Below, one piece after another: positions 1 to 14,218 of a stretch of DNA of 64,000 nt. Position numbers and translations under genes: made by a program. Source of the stretch: Galbula dea (taxonomy: Eukaryota > Chordata > Aves > Piciformes > Galbulidae); the NCBI GenBank assembly GCA_013399015.1, contig VWZX01006809.1, positions 909,501-973,500 on the forward strand, given 5' to 3'. The notes under the pieces were generated by a model. It was not told the origin of the DNA. It did not search any database and saw only the letters and a program-made list of their open reading frames with translations. The stretch's first letter is position 1. Each line of letters starts with the position of its first letter.

Positions 1-3000
1 GGCTCACTTGCCTTTCCTTCCTGTTCTTCACTCTTACTAACAGCTGCTACATTTTCAGTGCAATGCAATTTACATTTTATAGTGCTTTTCCTGACTGCAC
101 TCTGGGATACTTAACACATTCAAATGACCACAAGCTATTCAGTCCTGATGGGCAAGATGAAGTACAGTGATGCCTCCTCAAACTTACTTCCTTTCCAATT
201 ACAAAAATAAATTAGCTGAACCTAACAGCACAAAACTGAGAAATGGATATTGCAAAGAAGAGAACCTTCAAGCTGGGCTGAGAGTGATAATAATCTAGCC
301 TATAATTAAGAGTAGAAATATGTTTCAGTATTAAAACAGCCATTGCTTCATTTGCAGTTGATAGGAAGAAAGTGAACTCATTACAACAGCAATGTAAGGC
401 TTTTCATACAAGTGCCATAAAAAGACATCACAAATATAAGTTAATTAGCCACATAACATGCCTTGATGACAAGAAACTCCTGTCATAATCCATTTTATAG
501 AGAGATAAGCAAAGTCAGAACTTGCTCAAAATGGAAAAGTAGCTGCAGGATGAGGAATATAAATCAGTATTTCTGCTTCGCCTTGGAGCCATAAGATTTT
601 ATTGCCCCATACATGCTGTAGGAAAATGTAACTGTCCTCATCTTGGGTATCAAAATCTATTTTAGGATTTCTTCAACAACAACAACAGAACCACTTCATG
701 GACCCACATGGCTACTTTGCCTTCAGAGGAGAGGTAGAAACCAGGGAAGGAAACAAGAACATTGTCTTTGTGCCACCCACTCCAATCTACTGAGATCACT
801 CTGTGCATGTGTATGGAAAGCTGAAGAGAAGAAAATGCAAGTAGAGCGAAGGACAAGTTGGTCAGGAGCAGTAAAGCCTCATTGATGGTACCCACCAGTA
901 ACCTTTAAAAATATTTGGGATGTGAAGCATCCTGTTTCTTAGGTGTTCACAACAAATGAATGTCACAGAGTTTTATTTGACTGGTAGATATAACCATATT
1001 TATCTTGCTGTTATAGGGTCTCTTTCTATAGCTTTCAAAGCTGCCTCTTTGGAGCAATTAGACCCAGGAAACAGTATTAAATATAAAGTATATGATTAAG
1101 GTTATTTCATTTATCTGCTTTTAATATTTTCTGCCTTACCCAGCAGACTATGTTCCTTTTAAAGCTGAGATTTTGAAAATGAAAATGCAATATTTCCCCT
1201 TTCCAAAACATGGATGACATTTTCAGGAGTCCTTCCTCCAAAGTAACTTCTGTATCTTTTAAAGTAAACAAAGCTGCTATAAAAATCAAATAATGAAATT
1301 TGAGAGAAAAAGAGAGAGACTGAGTCTTTTATCTCATTTCTGACCAGTTCTGAACTGCTTGTTTATTTTTCCCATGCTCCTTCAAAAAGATGAGCTAGTA
1401 ATATTTGTTATTAAGAACAGGTTATAGATGGTACATAAACTTACTTGTTGTTATCCAGAATAGGTCATGAACATAAGAAAACACTCTGATTCATACCCAA
1501 AATTTTACTTCTCACAAAGGATTCTGAGCTGTACAAACATAGTTTCTCAGCAAATTTTCTTATCTGTCAAAAAGAATTATATATCATAAACCTTTAATAT
1601 CAAGACAGTCTTCTACTGTGTAAAGTGAAAGACATTCTCTTTCTTGCTAGATTTCCCTGTTTACCTGCTTGCTAATCTATCTACTTAACTAAAAGTAGCT
1701 CCCTATGTGAGCAAGATTTCAGTAGAAAATGGTCTTTTTTACAAATCAGAAAGAAATGTTACATAGAAATATCTCCTTGAACTTCAATAAGCCATTACCA
1801 AAGCCTTGGTGGTATCAACAAACTTTTTTTGATTGATTACTCTACTGAGATTCTTAAAGTTCTGTAAAGACTTTTAATCCTTTACTAGAAAAAATAAAGC
1901 CCCAAACCCCCCTGGTAAATGTGCCTGGTACTATACAAGCTGATATAATCTATATAGTAGGTTATATAATATGTTAATAACATGCCTGCTAATCACTGCT
2001 TGGGTTAATGCAAGTCACAAAAGGCAACGAATTTGCAGACCATAAAATAAACATTTGCAAAGCTTCATCTCTGCCTGGATCTAGAACGTGTAAATAGTCC
2101 CTTATCCTCATAATCACTGGAGTTCACCAAAGAGTGCCAAGGGAAATAAAATGGGAATGGGAATGGGAAAGAGAATGAAAGGAATCTACTGATGTGACAC
2201 TGATTTGAGAATAGGGAGCTGAAGCAGAGCTGTGAAGTATCATAGTTCTATGTAGTGCTCTGGAGGTGCACCAAGCATAGCTAAGCATACCTTCCAAATA
2301 ATTAACAGCATAACAGCTTCCTTAGTGTGAAATTACCCTGTGCACTTCGTAGGGTGAACAGTGGTTTTCAGAACCTACATACCTTCCAATCACCTCATTA
2401 CCACTGACTTCTTCAAGCTTCTATTTCCTGTTTCACATTCATTGCTTCTAACTCTTTACATTTCCAGCTTCTCCATTTCCCACTTCCTACTGCTTCAAAG
2501 CAAAGCTTACTTTGCTCAAAGCTACAAAAAAAGAGTTCAGAAAACTTTCACCAGGACACTTCCAAGAGGCTAGTGGCCTTCCAGTATCTGCCTATTATCT
2601 CTCAGCCCTGTGTGACACAGACAATGAATGCAGAGCACTCAAGCTCAGAAATGTCATGCACAGTATTGAATCATTGTAACATCAGTTCATTTTGCAGTGA
2701 CAAGGATCCTTAAGATAAGGGTTTAAAACTTCCTTAAGGCCAAACAATATAGGTACTTGTTTCGATGAAATTGAAGCTTATTTCTGAGTCTTTTATAATC
2801 CTCCTTATTTCTCTTCATCTCCTCATCCTTTATCTTTCAATCTCTTTCAACACACTTGCATATGAGAACGCACAAAAAATGCTCTGATGTCCCTGTTGTT
2901 AAATAAAAACCATGGTGAAAGCAGGGTACAGATATGTGTAGTTTGCTCCTAGTATTAAGCTACTAGAGCATTCTGGGAAAAAGTAATTATGAAATTATTG

Positions 3001-3731
3001 ATCTGCTATCAACTATATGGTCAAGCTTTTAAGGTGTGCAATAATAGCCCTAGGTGTGAGTTCTAATGTGAAGCAGATTATTTTAATTTAGCAGCAAAGA
3101 TTAATGGAATAAACTGTCAAGAACTATTAAAAGATAAAGATTTTTTTAAAAGCTTTCCTTGCTTTATTTAGACTTTAATACCTTTATCCATGTTCTCATG
3201 GTAAGTAGTATATAGGATGAAATATTACAGTAGACAGAAGCGTATCACAGCCAAACTTTATCTAACTTTACTTTGTTAATTAATGTACAACTTCTCTGTT
3301 TTGCTTTGTTTGAATGTGGAGGCCATTTAAACAAGTATTACTCATGCACAGTAGACAGAAAGCACTCACTGTGTTTGAAAGCTTCTACAACCACACTTGA
3401 TTGTGCCCAAAGGCAGGATTCAAATCAAGATTAAGGCACTTCAATTTCAGTGTTTGCCCATGCACTTGAAAGTTTAGCTACCTAAAAAGAAAAGTCTAGT
3501 GTCATTTAACTGCCTCATGGTGTTTTCTCTTTTACTTCTCCAGAAGGTTCAAACCTCTTGTCCTTCATGGTATGTGTCACATCTCAGGAGAGCTTTTTGG
3601 TACCCTACAATAAAACTGGCCTTACACTGGCTACCTGTTTTGGTAACTGAGTCACAGCATAAGTTTCTGAGCCTCCAGTCCAGTCAGTGGAGGTCTAAAG
3701 AACACTGTGTAAAACCTGAATCACACACAGA
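1..3731. other. Unique AT-rich DNA, no gene seen
   Basis: Open frames here are short (up to about 83 codons) and resemble no family I know. Only small low-complexity patches are visible: a CAA run near 675-687 and a GGGAAT-type hexamer run near 2150-2172. No splice-flanked coding exon, RNA gene or recognisable transposon was found. Confidence 0.6.
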
Positions 3732-3830
3732 GAATCACACAGAATATTAGGGGTTGGATGGGACTTTGAAAGATCATCTAGTCCAACCCCCTCACCAGAG
3801 CACAATTCCCTAGAGCAGGTCACACAGGAA
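3732..3830 (-). mobile_element. CR1: CR1 LINE 3' end fragment
   Basis: Read on the minus strand this is the 3' terminus of an avian CR1 retrotransposon. It has the phrase for 'cacaggtcctgtgtgacctg... ctctagg', then 'gggggttggactagatgatctttc', then the terminal ATTCTGTGTGATT-like tail. It belongs to the same subfamily as the forward copies at 34.7 and 46.7 kb, which share the 'tgtgacctggtctagg' phrase. Only about 100 bp remain, which fits the strong 5' truncation usual for CR1. It is non-coding. The upstream limit near 3830 is where similarity fades. Confidence 0.85.
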
Positions 3831-6800
3831 GAATTACTCTTTACCAGCTGGAATTTTCTCTTCTAATGTAGGTATTAGGTGTAATTTGAGAAGCTTTGAA
3901 GTGTTCTTCCTGGCCTAGGTTGATGTCTAGCACAGGCACTCCATGATCTCTGTCCACCCTATTAGGATGTCTCAGTCTATGGCCAGCTTGTCTGGCAGCT
4001 CAACTGGCACCAGAAGAACGTGTGTACAACTGAGGCAAGTCCTGATGTCCACTGTATGGTGAGTTGAATCACTGTCTGAGTGACTTAAAGGTGTCTGAGT
4101 CAATGTTAACTCACAACAGGGCTGTTCTCAGCAGGAAGAACAGATGCAGTCATGCTGATTGGGTAGAAGAGGCTGCATGGACACTAATCACTCGTGATAG
4201 TTGGCCTCAAGGCCAGGAAACAGTCCTAGGCACTTCTGTGTTGTTTATTATAGGCATGGTCTTACTGGGCAGCTATTTTCAGTCTTCTCCCTTTACAGTG
4301 CCTCTGTTGCACAAACTACATTTCGACAAGTTCACACTCAAGAAGATTTATTAGGAGACTCCATACCTGCTTTCATTCATTATCTCTGAGGCCAGAATTT
4401 TCTTCAAGAGCAACTAAAAAATCAAAAGAGGAGAGAAAGAGAGAGAGGACAAGCAATGGAAGTTCTCAGAGAAGCATATTTCCCTGGGATCCCACCCACT
4501 GCAGTGAGTGTCTCTAATATTTTGCCACACTTACGTTATAATTTTCATGAGGACCCTCCCAAGCCCTCCATTGGTTCATCCTGCTTATGATACTAAAGCA
4601 TATTTTGATTAGGGTCCATGTGCTGAATGACTGTTAAGTTTTATGCTTCTATGCTATTAGGGCTCCTAAGGTTATTCAAAAGCTACAATCAAAGGGGAGG
4701 AAAAGGAAGAAAAGAAGGAGTGATTCTCACAATGGTGACAAATACTTCCCATAGCACCAATATCACTGTATGCAGGGACAAGACCATGAAAACAATGACA
4801 TGAGGAAAATGGCAGGAGGAAACAGCAACAGAATAATTGGAAAATGTACCTGAGAGGCTCTGGGATAACACTGTTATGGCAGCTTGGGTAGAAGGGTGCA
4901 GAGCTGCTATGGGCAAACAAGCAACAGAGGTGCCAGTGGAAAGCCACTAGCACTGAAAATAAGCCAAGTCACCTGCATGTAACATCTCCCTTGGTGTCAT
5001 CACAGATGATACACTTCTGATTTTTAACTAAAACATCACTGAATTCAGAATGTAGTACTCATCTCTTTATCATAGCAAGACTCCTCAATGTCAATTAAAG
5101 AGCATTTATGGCTTTTGTAGAAAAAAGACACTGTTACAATACCCTATCACTAAAATGACTTGGAAAGAAAAATCTATAAGTGTGTGGCATGGCTTACAAA
5201 AATCAAAGTACATTAAGGATCTGGGCAAGTTTGTGCTCTCACACCATTGTAAGCCTGAAGTATGTAAACCAGTACCAATTGAATTAATCTTGATTGTCTT
5301 ACTGTAAATGCACCAGTGTAGTCCATAATTCAGTTTTTCAATTAGAAATCCTAAGGAGACTGAAGCTAGATTGGCATTTTTTACATTAATTATGTTTTGT
5401 CAAGGAGGATGGAAACTGACAAAACCTCCATAATTTGGATTAAAATAAAAATAACATTAAATTGATATAATTTGTTAATCTATAATCTTCATTGTTGTAA
5501 GTGCTTCTGAGCCTCCAGCAGCAAATTTAAAGCATTAATGAAAGATTGTTCCAGAGGCTACAGAATAGACAGATCATAAAAAGGCACTAATAACATAAAA
5601 ATAATGAATAATATTAGAAATAGGGTAAAGCAGGCAAGTGTTCTTAATTCTGCATTTGGAAATAATATGAGACAGAAGCCAGCATGAACTCTTCAATTGT
5701 TTTGACTCTTCTGTCTAGTCCCATGCAAAAGTATCACAAACACAGTCTCTGTACCAACATTAAAATGTTTACTGCTGGGCTTCTGTGTCTGCAGGAGAAT
5801 AACAACCAAGCCATTTTTAGCATAGGAGACACTTCAAATGAAGAAATATGGTACAGTATTCTACATCTACATACTGTTTTCATGCAAACAGTAGGATCTT
5901 TATGGCTGCTCCCATTTTTTAATTGCCTCTCCCTCTTCTCTGCAGCCCTGCAGTCTCTGACACGTCTCTTTCATGCTTTTTTCCCTGTTTTGCAGGAGAC
6001 TGACACAAGGTAGAAGACACAATGGCCTGTGAATGGTGTGTCAGAGTCTAACACAACATTGCTGATGGCTTGGAATTGCCCAGAGACCAGCTTTGACCTC
6101 ACTGGGGAAAAGGTAGATAGACTTTCAGGAGAAGATCATGTCTCTAATAATGTTCAGTCCATAAAAATAAATGTTAAAACCAAAATATCTGCAGCAGATG
6201 TATACATAAATCCACCATTACATACAGATGGGAATGAGAAACCATCTTTAAAACCCTCAACCCTGCATCTGGTCAGGCTTAACACTGCAAAGTCATTCAA
6301 AGAGGAATTTGGGTGGTCTTTGGCTTCTGCAGAAAATCAAACAGTGTATGATAATCCTTATCTCTGTAAATAAGGAAAACGTTAAATGATATTAACAATT
6401 CATCTACCTTTTGCCTTTCTCATTAGTCTTGCTTATTAATGTGATCCTGTGAGACAGATTTATGCCTTCCCTTAATGGCTGGTCCTTCACCCTCTTACTC
6501 TAGGTTCTGCAAAAGCCACTATATGTTATGGAATGTCACATGAATCAATACAAATTTTGACTTGACAAAGATTTCCATTTTCAGAATCTGCTGTATTTTC
6601 CTCAGTCTAGTTGAAAAAAAAATATGGAAACCAAGAATCAGCTGTTCTTGCCTATGCTGATTGTCAGAGAAATCAAGAAAATAAAACAAAAGCACAGTAT
6701 CATTGCCTTGAGCTACTAAAGCTTTGATAATGAGATAGCTGCTAATATATGATAAGTAGTGGCTGGATATATTTAAAAAGCAAGAAAGCCAAAGCAAAAA

Positions 6801-9800
6801 ATGTCTATGGGAAAGCTGGTGAAAATAAAACTACCTAAATTTTCCACCTATTTCTGCCTTAAATGTTTGTTGTCATGTGAGGGATGAACCACCCAAATAT
6901 GTTAAAGTACTAGTTAATTAGAGGGCATCCTTGTTGACAAGTAGTTTGCATATGATCTGAGTCTTTGTAGCTGAAGTCAGCATACTATCTTCGTTCTCAG
7001 AGGGCAAATGAACTAAGACAGAGAATTTGTGATGTGTCTAAAATAGAAAAAAATAAGGATAAACTACAGGAATTACTGATTTATAGCAGCATGTCTTGAG
7101 ATCACTAGCTTTAGGACTGATGCCAGTACCGACATGTAAAAATACACTTATTTCTCTTAACTTGTTTTCTTTTCACAGATTTAAGCAACTGATGCTGTAG
7201 GGCTTAAACTGGCAGGTGATACATGATCTACCACCTCTGTATCTGTACTCAATAGGCAGATAAAACATGGAAGAGATCTACATTTTATGGTGGGACGGTT
7301 TACTTCAACCTGAATTCAAGAAAAACTGAGAAAAAAAAATAGTTTTGCTTACATTTGAAGAGTTACACTGATAATCTCTTAATTTGCACAGGTTAGTTTT
7401 GAAAGAACAGAGATCTGCAGGGGACTAGTTCAGCTTACCATAAAGTGCCTAATGAACTGAAATCGTAGCTTGAAGTCTATAGACATTGTCTTCTGAAATA
7501 ATAAAAACTAAAAATAAATTCTAGGTCTTTGTACTTGTCCTGAAATAACATAAACTTCATTCTATTACCTGTGGTAAAGCTAATGGCTATTGACTACCTC
7601 TGCAGTATTCCCTCACATTTGCAGAAGCAACTTTATGATCACATTGGAAATCAAGTTAGAACACACAACAAAAAACCCCTACTTGTCTGTGAGTAGTTTG
7701 TGTTCTCTGGGTTAAATTAATCCCCAAAGTGGAGTATTAATCTGTGAAGTGCACTTTGGGTTTGTGCTTGGGCGTTACCTCCTGAATTCTCTGCACTGAA
7801 AAAGCAGAAGGTCTCATGGTTTTAAAACCTTATAAATAGCATGAATATATCTCAGATGGTAGGAATTCATTTGCTCTCAGCTGCAGCCAGCACTATCCAG
7901 CTAGAGGTAACATGTTATGCTTAATTAATTAAAGGGATATTGTTAATATAAATATCATACTTCATTCTCAAAATGTTTTAACCACTGTTGTAAGAAGTAA
8001 TACCTTTTAATGTCAGGCAGTGGAAGATATTAGGAATTCTGCCTTTCTTTCTCTCATCTGTATACTTGGCAAGGACATTTTGTACCAAGGCTGATCAGAA
8101 ATTTTCTGGTTTAACTCTGCTTTACACCTTGTTTTTGTTGTTAAAAAGAAAACAAAGTTTGATTCAAACTTTCTAACAAATCTCTTCAAGAACAGTAACT
8201 TTCTTCGAAAATAAATGTTTATTTGCATATTATGTGAAGTTCCTCTGGAAAAGAAAAATATGTGCAAAATTTTCAATTTGCTCTTTATGGTATAGAAAGA
8301 GTTCTGTGAGCACCTTTTGTATAGTCAGCCATTCTGTCACTGCCATCCTCCAGTGACTTTGTCTTTCACACAGCAATAGAGAAAAAGAAATACGATTTAA
8401 AGATAGGAAAATGTGAATGCAACAATATAACGCTGGCAGGATGTCTCAAGGCAAATGCATTGGCAGAAACTGCATTTAACTTCCTTTAAATTGACTAGAT
8501 TTCAAGTTGGAAGTTTCCCATTAGTGCTTGAAATTAATGTGTCATTCAGTTTTCAAATGACAAAATACCATATAACTAAGAAAAAAAGAGGGAAGCAGTA
8601 TGAAAAAGAAAGAGGAATGAAAGCTTCCACTCCACCGCAACTTCTGAGACAGTGAATCAGGCTGCCAACTGCCAGGCTGTAAGACCCCTGGTTCCTGAGG
8701 TTCGAGAAAAGAGATGGTTTGACATTTAGTGTCAAGACCAAACCAAGACAAAAGGCAAGTCCAAAGCTACCCACACTACTGTGTATTCATGTTGGAAATA
8801 AATCTCATTAGGAAGTTCCTGAATGTCATTGCATCTGAATTAACAAGCAGGAAAATGAGTTCTTCAGTGTAGAACAGAAGTTGTGTGAAAAAAGTTGCCA
8901 CAATCAATATTGTGTTCTGGTAAAGACTGTCCAGTCACAGATCTCATGTCTTAACTATACAAAAGTGAAGCATTCTTTGCTGTCTCCTTTTCCTTTCCTA
9001 TTCTTTATTGGATATTATCTTAGAGAATAATATAGAGATAATAATAATATAGAGTTAATAGCTTAGGAAGAGCTATAATTTAAGGCAGTAAGGTTCAACT
9101 ACCTTTCTATACCAGTCAAAAACCATATTATTGTCTTCTATTTTACCTTTTTTTTTGTAATTTAACTCCATTGATTCTATCAACAAACATAAAAAAGTAT
9201 GCAAAATCATATTCAAGACAATATTGAATATTTAGGTATTATAAAAAAGTAAAGAAAGAACACACACATACACACACAAACCAAAACATCCCAACATATA
9301 TTTGAATTGGACAACTAGCTCAAGTTATTAACAAAACTGACAATACAGTCTAGCACATACCAGAATATATGTTTTTCTTTATAGAGATATCAAAATATTA
9401 TGCATTCTCACTTACTTAATATTTTCTTGAACAAAATTAGGGAGCCAATATGGGGACTATAAGTCCAATTCTCTGCTCAACTTTTCAGTGTAGAACAGAA
9501 GCATCTTCCCTTAAATCAGCAACATTTCACCATTTAATACCAGGGAAAGAAATAACAATATCATACAGAACATTAAATCCTGTCCTCTCTAATTGTACAG
9601 ATGTTTGGAGTATAGTCCTGTACTCAGGATGTGACCTACAGGACTTTGCCAAACTAATGATAGCAGTAACACATTTGGAAAGAAAATAACAGCTTCATGT
9701 GTTTCTTCCTGTCTAATTTTCTTCCTTTGTAAATCTTTTAATCCAGCTAGAATGATTCTTAGGGATAATGCCTCTTCTAAAATATTTGCATTTTGAAACA

Positions 9801-12385
9801 TTATCTGAACAGTGCTGGCATCCAACAGAAGTCTCTCTGATGAGGTCTCATTTGATAGGGAACCGTAAAATATTAATTCATAAAGAGCCCTCCCTCATTT
9901 TTGCCCAAAGTTGTCCACTCTCATAATGGGAAAATTAATCACAACAAATACAGCAATACATAACATTACTTAAATTGTTCTCATCTCATTATCACCTCAA
10001 CTCACAAAATGTTCCTCAAAAAAAGTTCCATATCCTTGCCTCCAAACAAGGGAGGGAAACTGAGGTCAGGATGCAAACTGATATATCAACTGTCATTCAA
10101 AGCAGCAGCCAGAAATGAGTCACTTGGGAAAAAGAATTAATACTTTTATTTGTGGCCAGAATTCATACCCTTATCTCCCAAATCCATGCCAATAATCCAT
10201 GCAGAGCAATAGAAAGCCATTTGCAGTGAAGCAATAAGAAACTACCATCCTCATTTTCTGGGTTCTTGTATGGGGTGAAAACTTGTCATAAAACAGGAAA
10301 ACTAGAGTTCAGTTAACTTAACCTCAGGTCAGGGCCATTCAGCAAAACTCATTTGCCTACAACCCTAGGAGACACAAAGAAGCAGCCCAAAATGTTGTAT
10401 TAAGGGTTGAGTGGTCCTCATAGTTCCCTTGCCTTACCAACATACCTGTCTTTGGTTTCATTGCTGTGATCTGATATAAATGGATACCAGTGCAGATGAA
10501 GCATGCTGGACTTGTTCCCTGATTTTTCTATGCCATCTCCCTCAAGGTATTTAGTCTTCTTAAGCTCCAGCTCACCTGTCCATTAAGTAGAAATAAATAA
10601 TGTCATTTTCAATAGCCAAGAGTGTTTTGAATATTCATGTATTCATTATCAGAAAATTCTTGCCATTCTTTGGAAAAAGATGATTGCATATACACAAAAT
10701 GACACCAAAGAATCTACATAATTCCTCTACTTTAGCATTCTTCTCAAGCATGGGAGTTTCCATGCGTTAGTTCAAGAGCTAATCACTGGAGCTTGGCTTC
10801 ATGTAATATTAGTTAATTATATGTATTGTACTTTATTTATCTATTGTGCTTATTCTAAAAACTTAGACTACAGCATGTTTGCAGATGTATCATAATCAGC
10901 TTTGACAAAACTTGAACCATAGCTGGCAGATGTAGAGTACAATGTACATGGGTACATTTTTTAGTGTGTTTCTTTACTAACTCACAGAACTCCAAATTTT
11001 GCAAGTGCTTTTCCAGACACAATGACCTAAATTAACGAAATCTCATTTGTGGTATTTCTAATTTACAGCAACTGTTGCATTGTGCTGTTACTTGTAAAAT
11101 TGATGTGACAGTCAATGGGGAAAAATCCTGTCATCTTCTCCTTCTGACCACAGAACTTAACTTATTTATGTTTGGTTTTATCTCTAAATTTAAACTTCTA
11201 ATTTTAAACATTAGTTTCAGCAACTTGTTCTTCTGATTTATTCTCTGTAATGACCCTCATATTTTTCAACAGCCTGAAGAGCAGAGAAGTGCTTTTTAAA
11301 GTACTATCTTTGCTAAGAGCGATGTTTGTTTCGGATAAGATGTGTCATATATCTCCTGTGCAGCACTGCCTGTCTGATATGTCTTGTCACATTATTTCTT
11401 CTATCATGTGTCACATTATGTAAGGTCATGATACTTCTGCTAACAATAAGACACAAAGAACTCGAACAGCAGTGAACTACTTGCTAGAGACTCTTTTACA
11501 CTTCATACTAGCTATTGCAAGGAAGAACAAATCAAGAGCTGCAACACCAAACTACCAAGCCACCTGAAGAAATGGAAGTAAATTACTAACTGCTTTAAGA
11601 ATATCAGTCAACAGCCCTTTCAAAAGATGATTTAGAGCCAGCTACTGCATTCCTTGCATAGCCTAACCTCCCATTAGAAGCAAATGAAAGCCTACACAAG
11701 CTAAAAGGGAGATACAGTGCCTTTTCCAATGTGTGTACAATTCACAGCTCTTTTTCCTGCCCATGTTCAGGGCATCAAGCATCATATCCCAAATTACTGC
11801 ACACAAGATAGATCATGCACTACTTCTTTTTAACCTTTTATTTAAACTGTGATTGCTCAGGAGTAGATCCATTGAAATCAGTAATATTATACTGCTGTGA
11901 GAGGAGAATGAAGCATGTGTCTTTTCTTCCTACTTGATTCCAGCTACACAACTACTTTTGCAGAAGTGCAAATAATATCAGTATCAAAACTGTTAAGCAG
12001 TTTGCAAAGCATAAAGAAAAAATCTTGCATCAAATCTTAAAAGCAGTTATTGTGAGTCAATGCCATAGAAACATAGGAAAGATCTGTTCCTATAATCATG
12101 ATCCATCTAAGCATCATGTACCACTAACACTTTCTTATTTGAGATTTTCTAATTTCTGCAGAACATTTAATACCTTTCTTATATAGTTAGATGGAATTTG
12201 TATTCTACCATGGTATCCTTAGTGGGATTAGAAATTTCCTTTGTGACCTGTGACTGAAAATATTAGAACTGGCAACTGCTGGACTTTTACTGGTCTTGTG
12301 TACAAAGAAACATATTAATTAAATTATCTTGTTCAGTTTGAGAATATTCCCAAGTTGCTGTTGGCTAACCACTAGTCCTTTTGTA
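3831..12385. other. Unique AT-rich DNA, no confident gene
   Basis: Eight and a half kilobases without a recognisable transposon or gene. It includes a 115-codon open stretch at 6029-6373 on the plus strand, downstream of a good splice-acceptor-like tract ending at 5995, but the frame has a stop between the acceptor and the open stretch and the peptide matches nothing I know. An 18-bp exact direct repeat occurs at 8863-8880 and 9484-9501. Otherwise I see nothing. Confidence 0.55.
9261..9279. repeat. (CA)n microsatellite, short and interrupted
   Basis: Alternating CA dinucleotides interrupted once by a T. About 19 bp long, in an A-rich stretch. Confidence 0.85.
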
Positions 12386-12985
12386 GATAATTGCATTTGG
12401 TAAGAAACAACCCCAGGCACCAGAAAGCCAGCTGACTGGAAAGCAGCTCTTCAGCCAAGGAGACTGAGGTCTTGGTGGATACCAAATGGACCATGAGCTA
12501 GCAATGCATCCTTGCAGCACAAAAAAGGTCAGCAGCTTCCTGGGCTGCATTAGGAGAAGCGTTGTCAGCTGGTCAAGGAAAGTGATCCTTCCCCTCTACT
12601 CACTGCTGAAAAGGCCACATCTGGAGTACTCTGTCGAGTTCTGAGACCTTCAGTGCAAGAAAGACACAGAATTGGGTCAAAGAGATGCTAGGAGACTAGG
12701 CAGCTTTCATGTGAGGAGAAGCTGAGAGAGCTGGAATTGTTCAGTCTGGAGAAAAAAAGGCTCAGTGAGGATCTTATAAATATGTGCAAATATATTTTGG
12801 AGGGGATATGAAGTAGAGCAAGATAGTTTCTTCTCAGTAGTACTTACTGACAGGGCAAGAGACAATGGGCACAAATTAAAAACCCAGAAAATCCTAAAGC
12901 ACTAGAACAGGTTGCCCAGTCAGGTTGTGGAGACTCCTTCCTTGGAAAAACCCTTGGAGTTGCGATAACCTAACTGGACACAGTG
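12386..12985 (+). mobile_element. CR1: CR1 LINE, 5'-truncated 3' region
   Basis: This is the C-terminal end of CR1 ORF2 (the reverse transcriptase protein) and the 3' untranslated region, about 600 bp, on the plus strand. Recognisable landmarks in order are 'acaaccccaggca', 'ggccacatctggagtactctgt', 'gaagctgagagagctggaattgttcagtctggagaa', 'gacagggcaagagacaatgggcacaaa' and 'ggttgcccagtcaggttgtggagactccttcc'. Numerous indels and stops break the frame, so it is non-functional. The copy ends near 'ctggacacagtgctgag' and lacks the short repeated terminal tail, so its 3' end is either eroded or belongs to a subfamily with a different end. Confidence 0.9.
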
Positions 12986-13647
12986 CTGAGGTACTTATTC
13001 TTGTTGACTCTGCTTGAGCCTGTGCTTGCTTATATTAAATGCCTAAAGCTGCTGTGGGTTTTATATTAGTACTAGGTGCACTATTTTTTCATCAATGTTA
13101 CTGGGTTAATTCTGCAGTCAAGGACATGCACCTTAGAATCATCAGCATTTCACTTATTCATCTAAGATGAAAAATCCTCTTCCATGTTTTATTAGAGTAA
13201 ACAGAGTATTAGTCTATCTTTACCTGCAATGCTACAAAAGAAAAGTAACTTTTCTGACATTTGTGAATTGACTCTGGATTTTATGTAAAAGAAAGGGTGT
13301 TAAAAGAAAAAAAGAATATTTATAAATGCTTAATATACAACCCCACATTTTTTTAACCAGATAATCCAAATGCATCACATAAAAAATATCAGTCTTCTAA
13401 AGTGAAAAAAATCTTTTTTTTAAGAATCTCCTCAAGCTCTTGCTCAACTCAGTAGCAATATTCCACTCATTGAAGTCACTTAACCTATTCTTATGATTGT
13501 AGTGGCTGATATGCTTGGGGGCATAAAGCACAGAAGCCTTAAACAGATCATCTTACTTATTTCAAGCATTAAAAAGGTGTCTTTTCATAGAAACTCTTGT
13601 GCACAATTTTGTCTTAGACTATCAGTCTTTTTTCTTATACACTTCTG

Positions 13648-13686
13648 TATATACATATATATATATATGTATATATGTATATATAT
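13648..13686. repeat. (TA)/(TATG) microsatellite
   Basis: About 39 bp of alternating TA with TG and CA interruptions. It also creates the YIYIYIYMYICIY string in the overlapping open frame, which is therefore not a real protein. Confidence 0.9.
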
Positions 13687-14218
13687 GGGGTTTCATGTTT
13701 CCATCTGCAGAAGTTTAGCTTCTGCAAGGTCTTTGGGAGTCCTTCTCAAGCATCCTCTTGGCACTTGCTTTCTGGCTTCTTCTGACCTTCTGATCTTGCT
13801 TAAATTGGATTTTATTTGCTCAAATCATAGTTCCCACAGCCAGTCACACTTTTAAGTGGGAGATAGAGGGGTGTATTCATACATACTGTGCAATGTGGTA
13901 AATCTAAAAATAGGGGTTAAAATAAACACATAGACCATTATAAAAGTGGCTAATACTAGCAGTACCCGAGCTATGCATTACATTCCCAGCCACAGACTCT
14001 CATTATACCATCAGAAAGTGTAGGATTTCCAATATTTTATGCTGCCTCCATAGAAGACATAACACGTCAGTGAAGGTAGTTGGGAACATTCAGTCAAAAG
14101 GGGTTTCTGATAGAACTTACCTTTCTTGCAAATTGATTTTTTTTTAATTTATTTTGTGAACAAATATTCCATTTTCCACTGGGAAAAGTCAGACTGACAG
14201 ATCCCCAGGGCTCCTCAC

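Noticed and set aside
7723..7760. Inverted repeat with 9-bp arms CCCAAAGTG
   Set aside because: Short arms with a 20-nt spacer are common by chance in a window this size.
13493..13855. 120-codon open frame
   Set aside because: Its middle is translated TA/TG microsatellite, which keeps the frame open artificially.
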